From: Rikenellaceae bacterium
GTDB lineage: Bacteria > Bacteroidota > Bacteroidia > Bacteroidales > Rikenellaceae
Reading direction: 5' to 3'
Assembly (NCBI GenBank): GCA_015059905.1
Contig: SUZN01000005.1
Span: 1-64,000 of the forward strand
Length of the DNA stretch: 64,000 bases
Shown: positions 1 through 8,099 of the stretch, in pieces
Numbering within the stretch: the stretch's first letter is position 1
How the letters are laid out: every line of letters starts with the position of its first letter
The notes under the pieces: model-generated
Databases searched by the model: none
Told to the model about the DNA's origin: nothing
The model's input: only the letters and a program-made list of their open reading frames with translations
Translations under genes and position numbers: made by a program

Positions 1-2
1 TT

Positions 3-179
3 ATCATTCCAAACCATCTTACCTCCGCTTGATTTGTAAGGCTTGCCCTCCTCATTCGGGAAGTCAAACTGCACAAACCAATAGTCGTAGAGCTTCTTTG
101 CCATCGCCTCTAAATTATCATTTATCGAAGAGTTATATGCGCCAATTCGTATATTCTTACTATCATAGTCTAAAAAACA
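3..179 (-). pseudogene. hsdS: Partial type I restriction specificity subunit (silent hsdS half-gene)
   Basis: Reading leftward on the minus strand, an open frame of 59 codons runs off the window edge. It encodes the central conserved spacer of Bacteroidetes HsdS proteins, including NLEAMAKKLYDYWFVQFDFP and then GKPYKSSGGKMVWND. A stop codon lies at 180-182, and I see no start codon that would give a complete first target-recognition domain. The frame therefore begins inside the spacer helix, as in silent hsdS cassettes. It is head-to-head with the tyrosine recombinase at 182. HsdS sets the DNA target of a type I restriction-modification enzyme. In known phase-variable loci such cassettes swap recognition domains by inversion. 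Family identity is confident; the silent, invertible status is inferred because the expressed hsdS, hsdM and hsdR would lie left of the window. Confidence 0.75.
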
Positions 180-181
180 CT

Positions 182-1174
182 ATGAAACAGAAGTTTATAC
201 ACTCGGTACTACAAGAACTTTCCAAAGTCTTAGACTCGCAACAACTTGATTTTGTTGAAAATACATTAGAACAAAAGTTGCTTGATTTAGATATTATTGA
301 GCAAGTGACAAATGAAGAGCTCGTCAGTCAAGAGAATGACGAGTTACTTACGGCTTTTCTCTCGGCAAAGAAAATTGAGGGTTGCTCAGCGAAGACAATC
401 AAATATTACAAATCAACCATCGATCATCTATTTGACGAGATAGGCAAAACTACCGCTGAGATTACGACCAATGATATTCGCTCGTATTTAGCATACTATC
501 AAGAGCAAAAACAATCGAGCAAGGTAACCATTGATAATATGAGGCGTATATTTTCCAGCTTTTTCTCTTGGTTGGAGGACGAGGACTACATTGTTAAAAG
601 TCCTGTAAGACGCATACATAAAGTACGCACAGACTCTCTTGTCAAGGAAGTAATAAATGATGAATGTATGGAGTTATTAAGGGATAATTGCACAGAGATT
701 AGAGATCTGGCAATGATTGATTTATTAGCCTCGACGGGAATGCGTGTTGGAGAGTTGGTGCAGATGAATATTGATGATGTGGATTTCCAAGAAAGACAGT
801 GCAAAGTCTTTGGCAAAGGAAATAAAGAGCGTGAGGTATATTTCAATGCGCGAGCTAAAATCCATTTACAACAATACATTTCACAACGAGAGGATAATAA
901 CCCTGCACTCTTTGTCTCATTCTCGTCACCACATAAGAGGTTGTCGATTAGCGGTGTTGAGGTAAGGCTGCGAACATTAGGAAGGCGTATTAATTTACCA
1001 AAGATTCATCCTCACAAATTTAGGAGAACACTTGCAACTATGGCGATTGACAAGGGTATGCCAATCGAGCAAGTCCAAAGGCTTCTTGGCCATGTAAAAA
1101 TTGATACAACACTCCACTACGCAATGGTAAATCAAAACAATGTTAAGATAGCACATAGACGGTATATAGGGTAG
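182..1174 (+). CDS. Tyrosine recombinase (XerC/D-like, hsdS-associated)
   Basis: This is a 330-residue tyrosine site-specific recombinase. The track ORF begins at 29, but the first 51 codons overlap the opposed hsdS fragment and do not resemble the family, so ATG 182 (MKQKF) is chosen. An N-terminal core-binding SAM-like domain spans about residues 50-140, and the catalytic domain follows. Catalytic residues are visible: Arg188 in STGMRVGEL, His278/Arg281 in HPHKFRR, His304 in LLGHV and nucleophile Tyr313 in TTLHYAM. Its position between an hsdS fragment and other accessory genes matches recombinases that invert hsdS cassettes. A chromosome-dimer-resolution role is less likely, since this copy sits in an accessory region. 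Family confident, substrate inferred. Confidence 0.85.
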   Translation: MKQKFIHSVLQELSKVLDSQQLDFVENTLEQKLLDLDIIEQVTNEELVSQENDELLTAFLSAKKIEGCSAKTIKYYKSTIDHLFDEIGKTTAEITTNDIRSYLAYYQEQKQSSKVTIDNMRRIFSSFFSWLEDEDYIVKSPVRRIHKVRTDSLVKEVINDECMELLRDNCTEIRDLAMIDLLASTGMRVGELVQMNIDDVDFQERQCKVFGKGNKEREVYFNARAKIHLQQYISQREDNNPALFVSFSSPHKRLSISGVEVRLRTLGRRINLPKIHPHKFRRTLATMAIDKGMPIEQVQRLLGHVKIDTTLHYAMVNQNNVKIAHRRYIG

Positions 1175-1221
1175 TATGATACTTTTTAACTGTTTCTATA
1201 TTTTCAAAGAATAATTGTTAC

Positions 1222-1229
1222 TATCTTTG
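1222..1229 (+). promoter_or_regulatory. Promoter -7 element for DUF3800 gene
   Basis: TATCTTTG matches the Bacteroidetes -7 consensus TAnnTTTG exactly and lies 28 bases before ATG 1257. It lies downstream of the longer track start at 1215, which argues for the shorter start. No convincing -33 element was seen. Confidence 0.5.
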
Positions 1230-1256
1230 TGTGAAAGTCTTATCTTTCGCTATAAA

Positions 1257-2405
1257 ATGAAAAGTGTACATATTTTTATTGACGAGTTTGGAACACCAGC
1301 ATTGAATGTTGGGAAAGAGGGTGTTATTCCATATTTCGCATATGCAGCTATTGTGATTGAAGAGTCAGAATTGGAAAATGCTCGTGCCGTACACCAGCAG
1401 GTAGTCAAAAAATATTTTAATGGAACTCATATTAAGTCAAGCAATATTCATAATGATGAAAAAGGACATATAAAAAGACTTAATATAATCAATGATTTTA
1501 GTGCGATCAAGCATTATGTGGTAGCTCTACTAGTTGATAAAGCAAAAATTGAATCAGAAGGACTTGGTTATAAGAAGAGTTTCATAAAATTCTTTAATAG
1601 AATAATCAGTGAACATTTTAAGGGTTTATACGAAGAGATACATATTCATTTTGATAAAACAGGCAGAAAAGCATTTCAAGATGAACTTAAAGAATATATG
1701 GCCAGTCATTGTGGAATAGAAAAAACATTGTTTTCAAATAATACATTTGAGGTCCAGGACGATATAACCGAAGAACCATTAATTCAGATGGCGGATTTTT
1801 ATGCTGGTTGCATCGGTAAATACTATTGTGGTATCCCCAATAAAAAACATGCAGACGCTATTCATAATGCAATAAAATCTTTTTTGTTTATTGATTGGTT
1901 CCCTATAGAATTCTCAAATTATTTTGGTGCTCAATCTTTTAATAGTAATGCTTATAATAAGCAAATTGCAACGATAGCTATAGAAACTGCTAGGAGTTAT
2001 GTGGAAAATACCACGAATGATGAGGTTGGCGTGGAAATAGTTAAGCTTCTCCTTCATGAAGCTTATGTGAATCCATATAGACCAATCTCATCGAAAGAGA
2101 TTAAAAATAGGCTTGGTCGCCAAGGAATCGCTATTGGTGATCCAATTGTTGAAATTTCAAGACTACGCGATAATGGAGTATATATCATAAGCCCTATTGG
2201 TAAGAAGGGGTATAAGTTTCCCTGCAATGATAAGGAGATTGCCGAGTTCTTTGATAGAATATCATTAAATGTTGTACCTCAATTAAAGCGTGCTCATATA
2301 TTGCATAAAATACTTGTAGAACAATCTTGTGGAGAGTACAATATACTCAAGGATGGTAATTATGGAATATTAAGTTCCCTAATCGGAGTTATAGTTGATA
2401 GATAG
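1257..2405 (+). CDS. DUF3800 family protein with C-terminal winged-helix-like region
   Basis: This 382-residue protein opens with the DUF3800 hallmark HIFIDEFG (acidic residue on the first strand). It continues with IHFDKTGRKAFQDEL and the family signature LIQMADFYAGCIGKY near residue 185, giving an RNase H-like acidic constellation. About residues 275-335 (ISSKEIKNRLG to GKKGYKF) look like a winged helix, perhaps for DNA binding. DUF3800 proteins are poorly characterised but often occur in mobile and defence DNA. Start 1257 is preferred over 1215 because the promoter lies between them. Base composition is clearly AT-richer than the urease region, consistent with transfer. Function is not known; a nuclease or defence accessory role is inference. 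Confidence 0.7.
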   Translation: MKSVHIFIDEFGTPALNVGKEGVIPYFAYAAIVIEESELENARAVHQQVVKKYFNGTHIKSSNIHNDEKGHIKRLNIINDFSAIKHYVVALLVDKAKIESEGLGYKKSFIKFFNRIISEHFKGLYEEIHIHFDKTGRKAFQDELKEYMASHCGIEKTLFSNNTFEVQDDITEEPLIQMADFYAGCIGKYYCGIPNKKHADAIHNAIKSFLFIDWFPIEFSNYFGAQSFNSNAYNKQIATIAIETARSYVENTTNDEVGVEIVKLLLHEAYVNPYRPISSKEIKNRLGRQGIAIGDPIVEISRLRDNGVYIISPIGKKGYKFPCNDKEIAEFFDRISLNVVPQLKRAHILHKILVEQSCGEYNILKDGNYGILSSLIGVIVDR

Positions 2406-2500
2406 CTTGTAGAGAAGACAACCATTTGTCCAAAGCAATTAGAAAAAATCGAATGCCCTCGGATAAAAGGTCCGACAGTGTCGCTATGTAGGTTAAAAAC

Positions 2501-2532
2501 ACAAGGTGCTCGGCTATGACCGGGCACCTTGT
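2501..2532. terminator. Hairpin terminator between DUF3800 and integrase genes
   Basis: ACAAGGTGCTCGG and CCGGGCACCTTGT form a near-perfect 12-13 bp stem with a six-base loop, between two convergent genes. It probably serves both directions. Confidence 0.65.
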
Positions 2533-2540
2533 CGTTTCTG

Positions 2541-3818
2541 TTAGTTGGAGGTTTCTTTTGTTGAGGCAGCAGCTTCTCCTGCCTCGCTATCCCCGCCGTT
2601 GAGGCTAAAACTCGTGCCACTTAACGCAGCTGACAATTTGTCCATTTCTCTGCTGACCGTTTGGTCGACGATGCGAGCGTAGATTTGCGTCGTGGCGAGT
2701 TTTGTGTGTCCCAGCATTTTGCTGATTGATTCGATAGATACTCCATTGGCGTAGGTTACGGTTGTTGCAAAGGTATGGCGGGCAAGGTGCGAGGTTACTC
2801 GTTTCTGGATGCCCAATGTGGCGGCTATCTCTTTGAGGTAGAGGTTGTATTTGGCGTTGCTCAATACGGGCAGGAGATAGCCGTTAATGCGGGTCGGCTC
2901 GTACTTTTTTAGGATTGAAAGCGGTATATCGAGCAACTTTACTTTTGATGCAACTCCGGTCTTTACTCGGTGCGTCTCAATCCACATCGAGCCGTCATCA
3001 GCCAAAACAAGGTTTTGTTCGGTCAATGATGCAGTGGTCGAGTAGTCGAAACCCGTGAAACAGCAAAACACAAAGACATCGCGCGCCTTCTCCAATCGTT
3101 TCTTCGTTGGTTTATAGTTGAGGATTAGCTCCAATTCGTGGCGAGTCAGGTAGCCTCTGTCCTTCTTGACCTTCTTTAATCGCACATCGCAGAAAGGGTC
3201 TTTTGCTATTAGTCCGCTCTTAAAGCACATCGTGGTAATACGCTTGAAGATACGCATCAACTTCTCGGCAGAATTGGCTTGTAGATGGTAATCGACCTTC
3301 AAATAGGCCTCAAAGTCGAGCACAAAATCTCTATCGACCAGCGACACAGGGATATCTGGTCGATTGCGTTTCACTCGCAGGAACTCCTCCAAGCGACGAA
3401 ATGTCAAATCGAACTTGTTGAATGTCGATTGCGTGATATCCACGCCGATAAGATTCTCCTGCCTATCATTGAACTCAGCAAATACCGAAAGTAGCGTCTT
3501 GCTTGGTGCTTTCACGCCGAGAAACTCATCACGCACCATTTGAGCCGTCACGGCCTCGCTCTGCTCGCATAGGCGATAATATATGGTATTTATGCGTGTA
3601 ACGACGCTATCGAGGTAGCGATTGGCTTGCAGAGCCTCGTGGCTATGCCCGATGGCGCGACCACTTTTGGCGTCCCAAATTTTCTCTGACACTCGGATTT
3701 TAAGGCTGAAACGAGCCTTACTGCCATTGATTGTAATGCGAACATAGATTGGGAGCATCTTTGCCTCGTTGCTTGCCTCCCACTTGGCGTAGAATAGGAT
3801 TCTGAATGTACTTTTCAT
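2541..3818 (-). CDS. int: Tyrosine integrase of an integrative element (Bacteroidetes type)
   Basis: This 425-residue integrase has the N-terminal arm-binding domain typical of Bacteroidetes mobile elements (MKSTFRILFYAKW, then PIYVRITINGSKARFSL). A SAM-like core-binding domain follows, then a catalytic domain with FTGFDYSTTASL, the HLARHTFATT box, MLGHTKLATTQIYARI and the Tyr nucleophile. In the first catalytic box Arg is not obvious; Asp-Tyr stands where most members have R or K. The gene lies 260 bp from the 3' end of a tRNA-Gly and points away from it, the classic layout of a genomic island integrated at a tRNA. The island would extend left through the DUF3800, recombinase and hsdS genes. 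The C-terminal tail (SGTSFSLNGGDSEAGEAAAS) looks disordered. The matching far attachment site is outside the window. Confidence 0.88.
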   Translation of the reverse strand: MKSTFRILFYAKWEASNEAKMLPIYVRITINGSKARFSLKIRVSEKIWDAKSGRAIGHSHEALQANRYLDSVVTRINTIYYRLCEQSEAVTAQMVRDEFLGVKAPSKTLLSVFAEFNDRQENLIGVDITQSTFNKFDLTFRRLEEFLRVKRNRPDIPVSLVDRDFVLDFEAYLKVDYHLQANSAEKLMRIFKRITTMCFKSGLIAKDPFCDVRLKKVKKDRGYLTRHELELILNYKPTKKRLEKARDVFVFCCFTGFDYSTTASLTEQNLVLADDGSMWIETHRVKTGVASKVKLLDIPLSILKKYEPTRINGYLLPVLSNAKYNLYLKEIAATLGIQKRVTSHLARHTFATTVTYANGVSIESISKMLGHTKLATTQIYARIVDQTVSREMDKLSAALSGTSFSLNGGDSEAGEAAASTKETSN

Positions 3819-3887
3819 CTGACTGTTTTTATTAAAGCGTAGGCAACTGTCAGCCTGAAAAGTTTGTAGAAAACCGAAAAATTATCA

Positions 3888-3951
3888 AAGTGTCCCCTCA
3901 TTTCGGAGTAAGTGTCCCTTATTTTCACGGTGGATATTCGGAGGGACACTT
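3888..3951. repeat. Three AAGTGTCCC repeats upstream of the integrase
   Basis: AAGTGTCCC occurs at 3888-3896 and 3910-3918 and inverted as GGGACACTT at 3943-3951, between the integrase start and the tRNA-Gly terminator. Spaced direct and inverted short repeats here are typical of integrase arm-type or excisionase sites. The role is inferred from position. Confidence 0.45.
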
Positions 3952-4016
3952 CGAGGTTCTGGCTATGTCGGGTAGGGGCTCCTCCGTGTCGGAACGATAC
4001 CTACCGACAACAAATG

Positions 4017-4050
4017 AAAAACCCTCTGAAACGATGTTTCAAAGGGTTTT
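4017..4050 (-). terminator. Terminator of the tRNA-Gly pair
   Basis: AAAACCCT-TGAAAC and GTTTCA-AGGGTTTT form a long stem 31 bp past the tRNA 3' end, ending in a T-run on the minus strand. It fits an intrinsic terminator for the tRNA transcript. Confidence 0.7.
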
Positions 4051-4080
4051 GCTTGATTTTGTCCTCAAAACTTTTGGACT

Positions 4081-4156
4081 TGGAGCGGAAAACGAGACTC
4101 GAACTCGCGACCCCAACCTTGGCAAGGTTGTGCTCTACCAACTGAGCTATTTCCGC
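4081..4156 (-). tRNA. tRNA-Gly(GCC), CCA encoded
   Basis: On the minus strand the cloverleaf starts GCGGAAATAGCTCAG and has anticodon stem CAACC/GGTTG around loop TTGCCAA, giving anticodon GCC. The T-arm is GCGAG-TTCGAGT-CTCGT and the acceptor closes with TTTTCCGC. CCA is encoded, unlike in the second copy. It is downstream of the second copy in the same transcript and closest to the integrase, so its 3' end is the likely attachment target. Confidence 0.95.
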
Positions 4157-4192
4157 AAATATTTGCTTAAACAAATGCTTTTCAGCACTTTG

Positions 4193-4265
4193 AGCGGAAA
4201 ACGAGACTCGAACTCGCGACCCCAACCTTGGCAAGGTTGTGCTCTACCAACTGAGCTATTTCCGC
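4193..4265 (-). tRNA. tRNA-Gly(GCC), CCA not encoded
   Basis: This second tRNA-Gly(GCC) gene is essentially identical in the mature sequence to the copy 36 bp away, but the acceptor is followed by CAAAG rather than CCA. It is the promoter-proximal copy of the pair. Confidence 0.95.
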
Positions 4266-4310
4266 ATTTTTCTGAACGATGCAATCAAAAGTTACCCTCA
4301 ATTGCGAGTG

Positions 4311-4341
4311 CAAAGATATAGCAAAAAATTTCATCTCCAAA
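4311..4341 (-). promoter_or_regulatory. Promoter of the tRNA-Gly pair
   Basis: On the minus strand TTTG (4341-4338), 19 bases, then TATCTTTG (4318-4311) match the Bacteroidetes sigma factor consensus. The -7 ends 46 bases before the first tRNA. Confidence 0.7.
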
Positions 4342-4445
4342 ACTTTTTAACATTTTTTTGCAATTTTTTTGACCCGTCAGCTCCTCATTCGCGCAGAAAA
4401 ATCTCATTCATACCTTCACAACGCATTATAAAACAATCAATTGCC

Positions 4446-4817
4446 TTATTTCACCACCGCGCGACCCAGCCACACCATCGCAACGCCCAAAACAAGGCTC
4501 AGTCCCGCATAAAGGGTCAGCAACATCCAATTCCGATGTTGCATTAGCAGAAAAATATCATCAGCAAAGGACGAGAAAGTGGTAAATCCGCCACAAAAAC
4601 CCGTCACGAGCATCACATTCATCGTGGGCGAGAGTATATTTTCTCGTTCGGCAAGCCCCAGCAGTGCGCCAATCACAAAGCACCCGACCACATTCACTAC
4701 AAACGTACCCAGCGGGAAACCGCCCAAAGTCCACAGATGGCACAACCGCCCTGTCAAATATCGCAGGCAGGTGCCGACAAAGCCACCCACGCCCGCCAAA
4801 AGCATCATCTTCATCAT
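4446..4817 (-). CDS. crcB: Fluoride ion exporter FluC/CrcB
   Basis: A small integral membrane protein of the Fluc family that exports fluoride as a dual-topology dimer. Four hydrophobic segments are visible. Signature motifs are GGFPLGTFVVNVVGCF (with the pore Asn) and GFCGGFTTFSSF (with the Phe-box phenylalanines). The track ORF starts at 4847, but a -7 promoter element lies at 4849-4856, so transcription would start after that codon. ATG 4817 gives 123 residues, close to the usual 124. No fluoride riboswitch was recognised upstream. It is divergent from the urease operon and appears monocistronic. Confidence 0.92.
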   Translation of the reverse strand: MMKMMLLAGVGGFVGTCLRYLTGRLCHLWTLGGFPLGTFVVNVVGCFVIGALLGLAERENILSPTMNVMLVTGFCGGFTTFSSFADDIFLLMQHRNWMLLTLYAGLSLVLGVAMVWLGRAVVK

Positions 4818-4848
4818 AAACACAACTCTTATTCCCTTTTTGAACAAG

Positions 4849-4856
4849 CAAATTTA
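4849..4856 (-). promoter_or_regulatory. Promoter -7 element for crcB
   Basis: TAAATTTG on the minus strand matches TAnnTTTG, 32 bases upstream of the chosen crcB start. The -33 element is not clear. Confidence 0.45.
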
Positions 4857-4944
4857 ATGCCGACAGCACAAGCCATTAGCTCTCTATCTGTTCTGCTGTG
4901 GCACATAATTTGCCCCACGAGCAGTGAAACAAAATCAAAATATT

Positions 4945-5247
4945 ATGCATCTTACACCTAAAGAGATTGACAAACTTCAGTTGCTCACCCTCGGTATGAT
5001 TGCCGAGCGCCGACTGAAGCGGGGGCTTAAGCTCAACCACCCCGAGGCGGTAGCCTACATAACCTCTACGGCGCTGGAGGGCGCACGCGAGGGCAAGAGC
5101 GTTGAGCAGGTAATGAGTGAGGCCTCATCGGCACTGCGCCGCGAGGATGTTATGGAGGGCGTGAGCGATATGATTGCGCTGTTGCAGGTCGAGGCGGTCT
5201 TTACCGACGGCTCGCGTCTAATCAGTATTCACCACCCTATAAAATAA
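4945..5247 (+). CDS. ureA: Urease gamma subunit
   Basis: First gene of the urease operon. The 100-residue product begins [23 protein letters not shown] and carries the family features [11 protein letters not shown] and [11 protein letters not shown]-like ([11 protein letters not shown]). The track start is a GTG at 4924; ATG 4945 is chosen because it gives the canonical UreA N terminus and length. The gamma subunit packs with UreB and UreC in the cytoplasmic apoenzyme that hydrolyses urea to ammonia and carbamate. UreB follows after 7 bases. Separate ureA and ureB genes follow the usual bacterial arrangement, not the fused Helicobacter form. Confidence 0.96.
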   Translation: MHLTPKEIDKLQLLTLGMIAERRLKRGLKLNHPEAVAYITSTALEGAREGKSVEQVMSEASSALRREDVMEGVSDMIALLQVEAVFTDGSRLISIHHPIK

Positions 5248-5254
5248 GAGGAGT

Positions 5255-5803
5255 ATGAAAGAGACTATACAAAAGACAAAAGCCGTAACACAACCTGCCA
5301 CCGAGGCAGAACAGCACCATAGCAATATGCATCCGCTGTACCCCAACCACAAGGGCTACAAACCGTCGAAAAAGAGTGCCGTCGGAGCGATAATTCTCGC
5401 AAACGAAGCGATTGAATACAACCGCAACCGTGCCATCACGCGCCTGAAGGTACGTAACACAGGCGACAGACCTATTCAGGTGGGGTCGCACTTCCACTTC
5501 TTTGAAGTAAACCGTTACCTTGAGTTTGACCGCGACGCAGCCTTCGGCACACATCTGAACATCCCCGCCACGACAGCCATACGTTTCGAGCCTGGCGATG
5601 AGCGCGAGGTAGAGCTTGTCTGCTATGGCGGCAAGAGGCGAGTGATAGGCTTCAACGGTCTGGTGGAGGGCTATACAGGTAACGAGAATAAGCCTACGTA
5701 CTGCCCCGCCCACGCCCACGCTATGCGAAAGATGCGTCACGAGGGTTTTCGCTCAACAGATGCCGCGACACAGGAACACTTAACACGGAAAAACAAACAT
5801 TAA
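5255..5803 (+). CDS. ureB: Urease beta subunit (N- and C-terminally extended)
   Basis: The core at about residues 43-145 ([63 protein letters not shown]) is typical UreB. At 182 residues it is longer than the usual 100-130. It has a polar 40-residue N-terminal extension and a His/Lys-rich C-terminal tail of about 37 residues ([14 protein letters not shown]). These tails are not explained by the fold, though a few lineages do carry extended UreB. The gene sits 7 bases after ureA and 4 bases before ureC, so translation is probably coupled. Confidence 0.95.
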   Translation: MKETIQKTKAVTQPATEAEQHHSNMHPLYPNHKGYKPSKKSAVGAIILANEAIEYNRNRAITRLKVRNTGDRPIQVGSHFHFFEVNRYLEFDRDAAFGTHLNIPATTAIRFEPGDEREVELVCYGGKRRVIGFNGLVEGYTGNENKPTYCPAHAHAMRKMRHEGFRSTDAATQEHLTRKNKH

Positions 5804-5807
5804 ACTT

Positions 5808-7526
5808 ATGGCAACAATATCAAGACAAGAAAACAACAACCTCTTCGGCGCTACGGTGGGCGACAAGATACGCCTTGCCGACACGGATTTGTATGTGGAG
5901 ATTGAACGCGACCTGCGCTATTATGGTGACGAGGCAGTATATGGCGGTGGAAAAACCCTGCGTGACGGTATGGGTCAGGCAAACACCATCACATCGAAGG
6001 CGGGAGCGCTCGATTTGGTCATTACAAACGTCACCATCATCGACCCTCTGATGGGTGTGGTGAAAGCTGATGTGGGCATCAAGGATGGACGCATAGCGGG
6101 CATAGGCAAGGCGGGCAACCCCAATACTATGGATGGCGTATGTCCCGAACTTGTGACAAGTGCCGCGACAGATGCCATCTCGGGTGAACATCTTATACTT
6201 ACGGCAGCAGCCATAGACGGACACGTTCACTTCATCTCGCCACAGCAGGCAGAGGCGGCATTGAGCAATGGTGTGACAACCCTCTTTGGCGGTGGCATAG
6301 GTCCAACCGATGGCTCAAACGGCACAACCATCACCTCGGGCGTGTGGAACATCGAGCAGATGCTCAAGGCGGCGGAGACGATGCCCGTAAACGTAGGATT
6401 CCTGGGCAAGGGTAACTGCTCGGCGGCGCAACCCATAGAGGAGCAGGTTGAGGCAGGTGCGTGCGGACTGAAGATACACGAGGACTGGGGCTCTACGCCG
6501 CAGGCGATACGTTGCGCGCTGGATGTGGCGGAGCGTTATGATGTGCAGGTGGCAATCCACACCGACACACTCAACGAGAGTGGATATGTGGAGGATACCA
6601 TCGCCGCCATTGACGGGCGCACCATCCACACCTACCACACCGAGGGTGCTGGCGGAGGTCACGCACCCGATTTGCTGAAGGTGGCGAGTATGCCTTTCGT
6701 TCTGCCCTCATCGACCAACCCTACGCTGCCATTTGGCATAAACTCGCAAGCTGAATTGTTCGATATGATTATGGTGTGCCACAACCTGAACCCTGGCATA
6801 CCCTCCGACGTAGCCTTTGCCGAGAGCCGTGTACGCCCAGGCACGCAGGCGGCGGAGAATGTGTTGCACGATTTGGGCGTGCTGTCGATGATTTCATCCG
6901 ACTCGCAGGCTATGGGACGCGTGGGAGAGTCATTTATGCGCGCGGTGCAGATGGCATCATATATGAAAAACGCCTGCGGCAGACTGCACGAGGATAGCGC
7001 AGAGAATGATAACTTCCGCGTATTGCGCTATCTGGCGAAGATAACCATCAACCCTGCCATCACGTTTGGCATCTCGGACACGCTCGGCTCGGTGAGCAAG
7101 GGCAAGATTGCCGACCTGGTGCTGTGGGAGCCTCAATTCTTCGGGGCAAAGCCGAAGATGGTACTCAAGGCGGGCATCATCAGCTGGGCGAATATGGGCG
7201 ACCCCAACGCCTCGCTTCCAACACCGCAACCCTGCTACTATCGTCCTATGTTCGGAGCGTATGGCAAGGTGTTGCGCGAGAGTTGTATCAGCTTCGTGTC
7301 GCAGGCCGCTTGCGAAAGCGATATAGCACGCCGACTGCATCTGCATCATCAGGTGGTGCCCGTGCGCCGCACACGCCAGATAAACAAGCAGGATATGGTG
7401 CTCAACGGAGCTATGCCGCAGATAGATGTAAACCCCGAGACATTCGAGGTGGCGGTGAACAAGACCAAAGTATATGTAGAGCCCGCCAAAAGTGTAGCGC
7501 TGGGGCAGCTCTATTGGTTTAGCTAA
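5808..7526 (+). CDS. ureC: Urease alpha (catalytic) subunit
   Basis: This 572-residue amidohydrolase is the catalytic subunit that holds the dinuclear nickel centre. All expected residues are visible: His139 and His141 in DGHVHFISP, carbamylated Lys222 in GLKIHEDWG with His224, His251 in [11 protein letters not shown], His277 in [12 protein letters not shown], flap Cys324-His325 in MVCHNLNP, and Asp365 in [12 protein letters not shown]. Klebsiella urease has CHHL at the flap, here CHNL; the essential flap His is kept. Length is normal (about 570), so an active enzyme is expected. It sits in the middle of ureABCEFGD. Confidence 0.97.
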   Translation: MATISRQENNNLFGATVGDKIRLADTDLYVEIERDLRYYGDEAVYGGGKTLRDGMGQANTITSKAGALDLVITNVTIIDPLMGVVKADVGIKDGRIAGIGKAGNPNTMDGVCPELVTSAATDAISGEHLILTAAAIDGHVHFISPQQAEAALSNGVTTLFGGGIGPTDGSNGTTITSGVWNIEQMLKAAETMPVNVGFLGKGNCSAAQPIEEQVEAGACGLKIHEDWGSTPQAIRCALDVAERYDVQVAIHTDTLNESGYVEDTIAAIDGRTIHTYHTEGAGGGHAPDLLKVASMPFVLPSSTNPTLPFGINSQAELFDMIMVCHNLNPGIPSDVAFAESRVRPGTQAAENVLHDLGVLSMISSDSQAMGRVGESFMRAVQMASYMKNACGRLHEDSAENDNFRVLRYLAKITINPAITFGISDTLGSVSKGKIADLVLWEPQFFGAKPKMVLKAGIISWANMGDPNASLPTPQPCYYRPMFGAYGKVLRESCISFVSQAACESDIARRLHLHHQVVPVRRTRQINKQDMVLNGAMPQIDVNPETFEVAVNKTKVYVEPAKSVALGQLYWFS

Positions 7527-7532
7527 ACAACT

Positions 7533-8099
7533 ATGATTAAGATAGATACCATTTTAGGAAACATCTCCTCGCCCAGATGGCAGCAATTAGCGGCTGGGGC
7601 GCAGCTGGAGCATATCTCGCTCGACCAATGGATGGCGCAGCGCTGTCGTTTTGTGGCGCTCTCCGACCAGGGCGAGGAGTACGCCTTTCGCCTTGAGCGC
7701 AATACCCGCCTGAGCGATGGCGATGTGGTGGCGTGGGATGAGGCGGCGAAGCGGATGACTATCATCAGGCTGCGGCTTAAGGACCTGCTCGTTGTCGATT
7801 TGGGAACGCTCGCGCGACAACCCATCGACACAGCACTACGTACGGCGGTGGAGCTTGGGCACGCCATAGGCAACCAACACTGGGCGGCAGTAATCAGAGG
7901 CACGAAGGTCTATGTGCCGATGGTGGTCGATAAGAAAGTGATGGAGAGCGTGATGCGGACACACCACCTGGAGCATATCTTCTACTCGTTCCGCCCCGCA
8001 CAGCAGATTATCCCCTACCTCTCACCACACGAAGTGCGGCGACTGCTGGGCTCAACAGCCGAGGTGGAACATCATCATCACATATGTAATGAGTGCTAA
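7533..8099 (+). CDS. ureE: Urease accessory protein UreE (nickel metallochaperone)
   Basis: The protein delivers nickel to the UreG-UreF-UreD-apourease complex. It has the UreE N-terminal peptide-binding domain (GEEYAFRLERNTRLSDGDVV) and C-terminal metal domain (ELGHAIGNQHWAAVI, ending in a short VEHHHHICNEC tail). The histidine/cysteine tail is the expected metal-binding end. At 188 residues it is slightly longer than the common 150-160. It follows ureC by 6 bases and overlaps ureF by 11 bases in a different frame. Confidence 0.93.
   Translation: MIKIDTILGNISSPRWQQLAAGAQLEHISLDQWMAQRCRFVALSDQGEEYAFRLERNTRLSDGDVVAWDEAAKRMTIIRLRLKDLLVVDLGTLARQPIDTALRTAVELGHAIGNQHWAAVIRGTKVYVPMVVDKKVMESVMRTHHLEHIFYSFRPAQQIIPYLSPHEVRRLLGSTAEVEHHHHICNEC

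Noticed and set aside
3890-4547. Several short ORFs over the tRNA-Gly genes and their flanks.
   Set aside because: They translate tRNA and terminator DNA (for example ENETRTRDPNLG) and cannot be proteins.
4818-4944. A fluoride riboswitch upstream of crcB, or a urea-responsive leader upstream of ureA.
   Set aside because: No conserved fluoride aptamer sequence or clear leader structure could be found.
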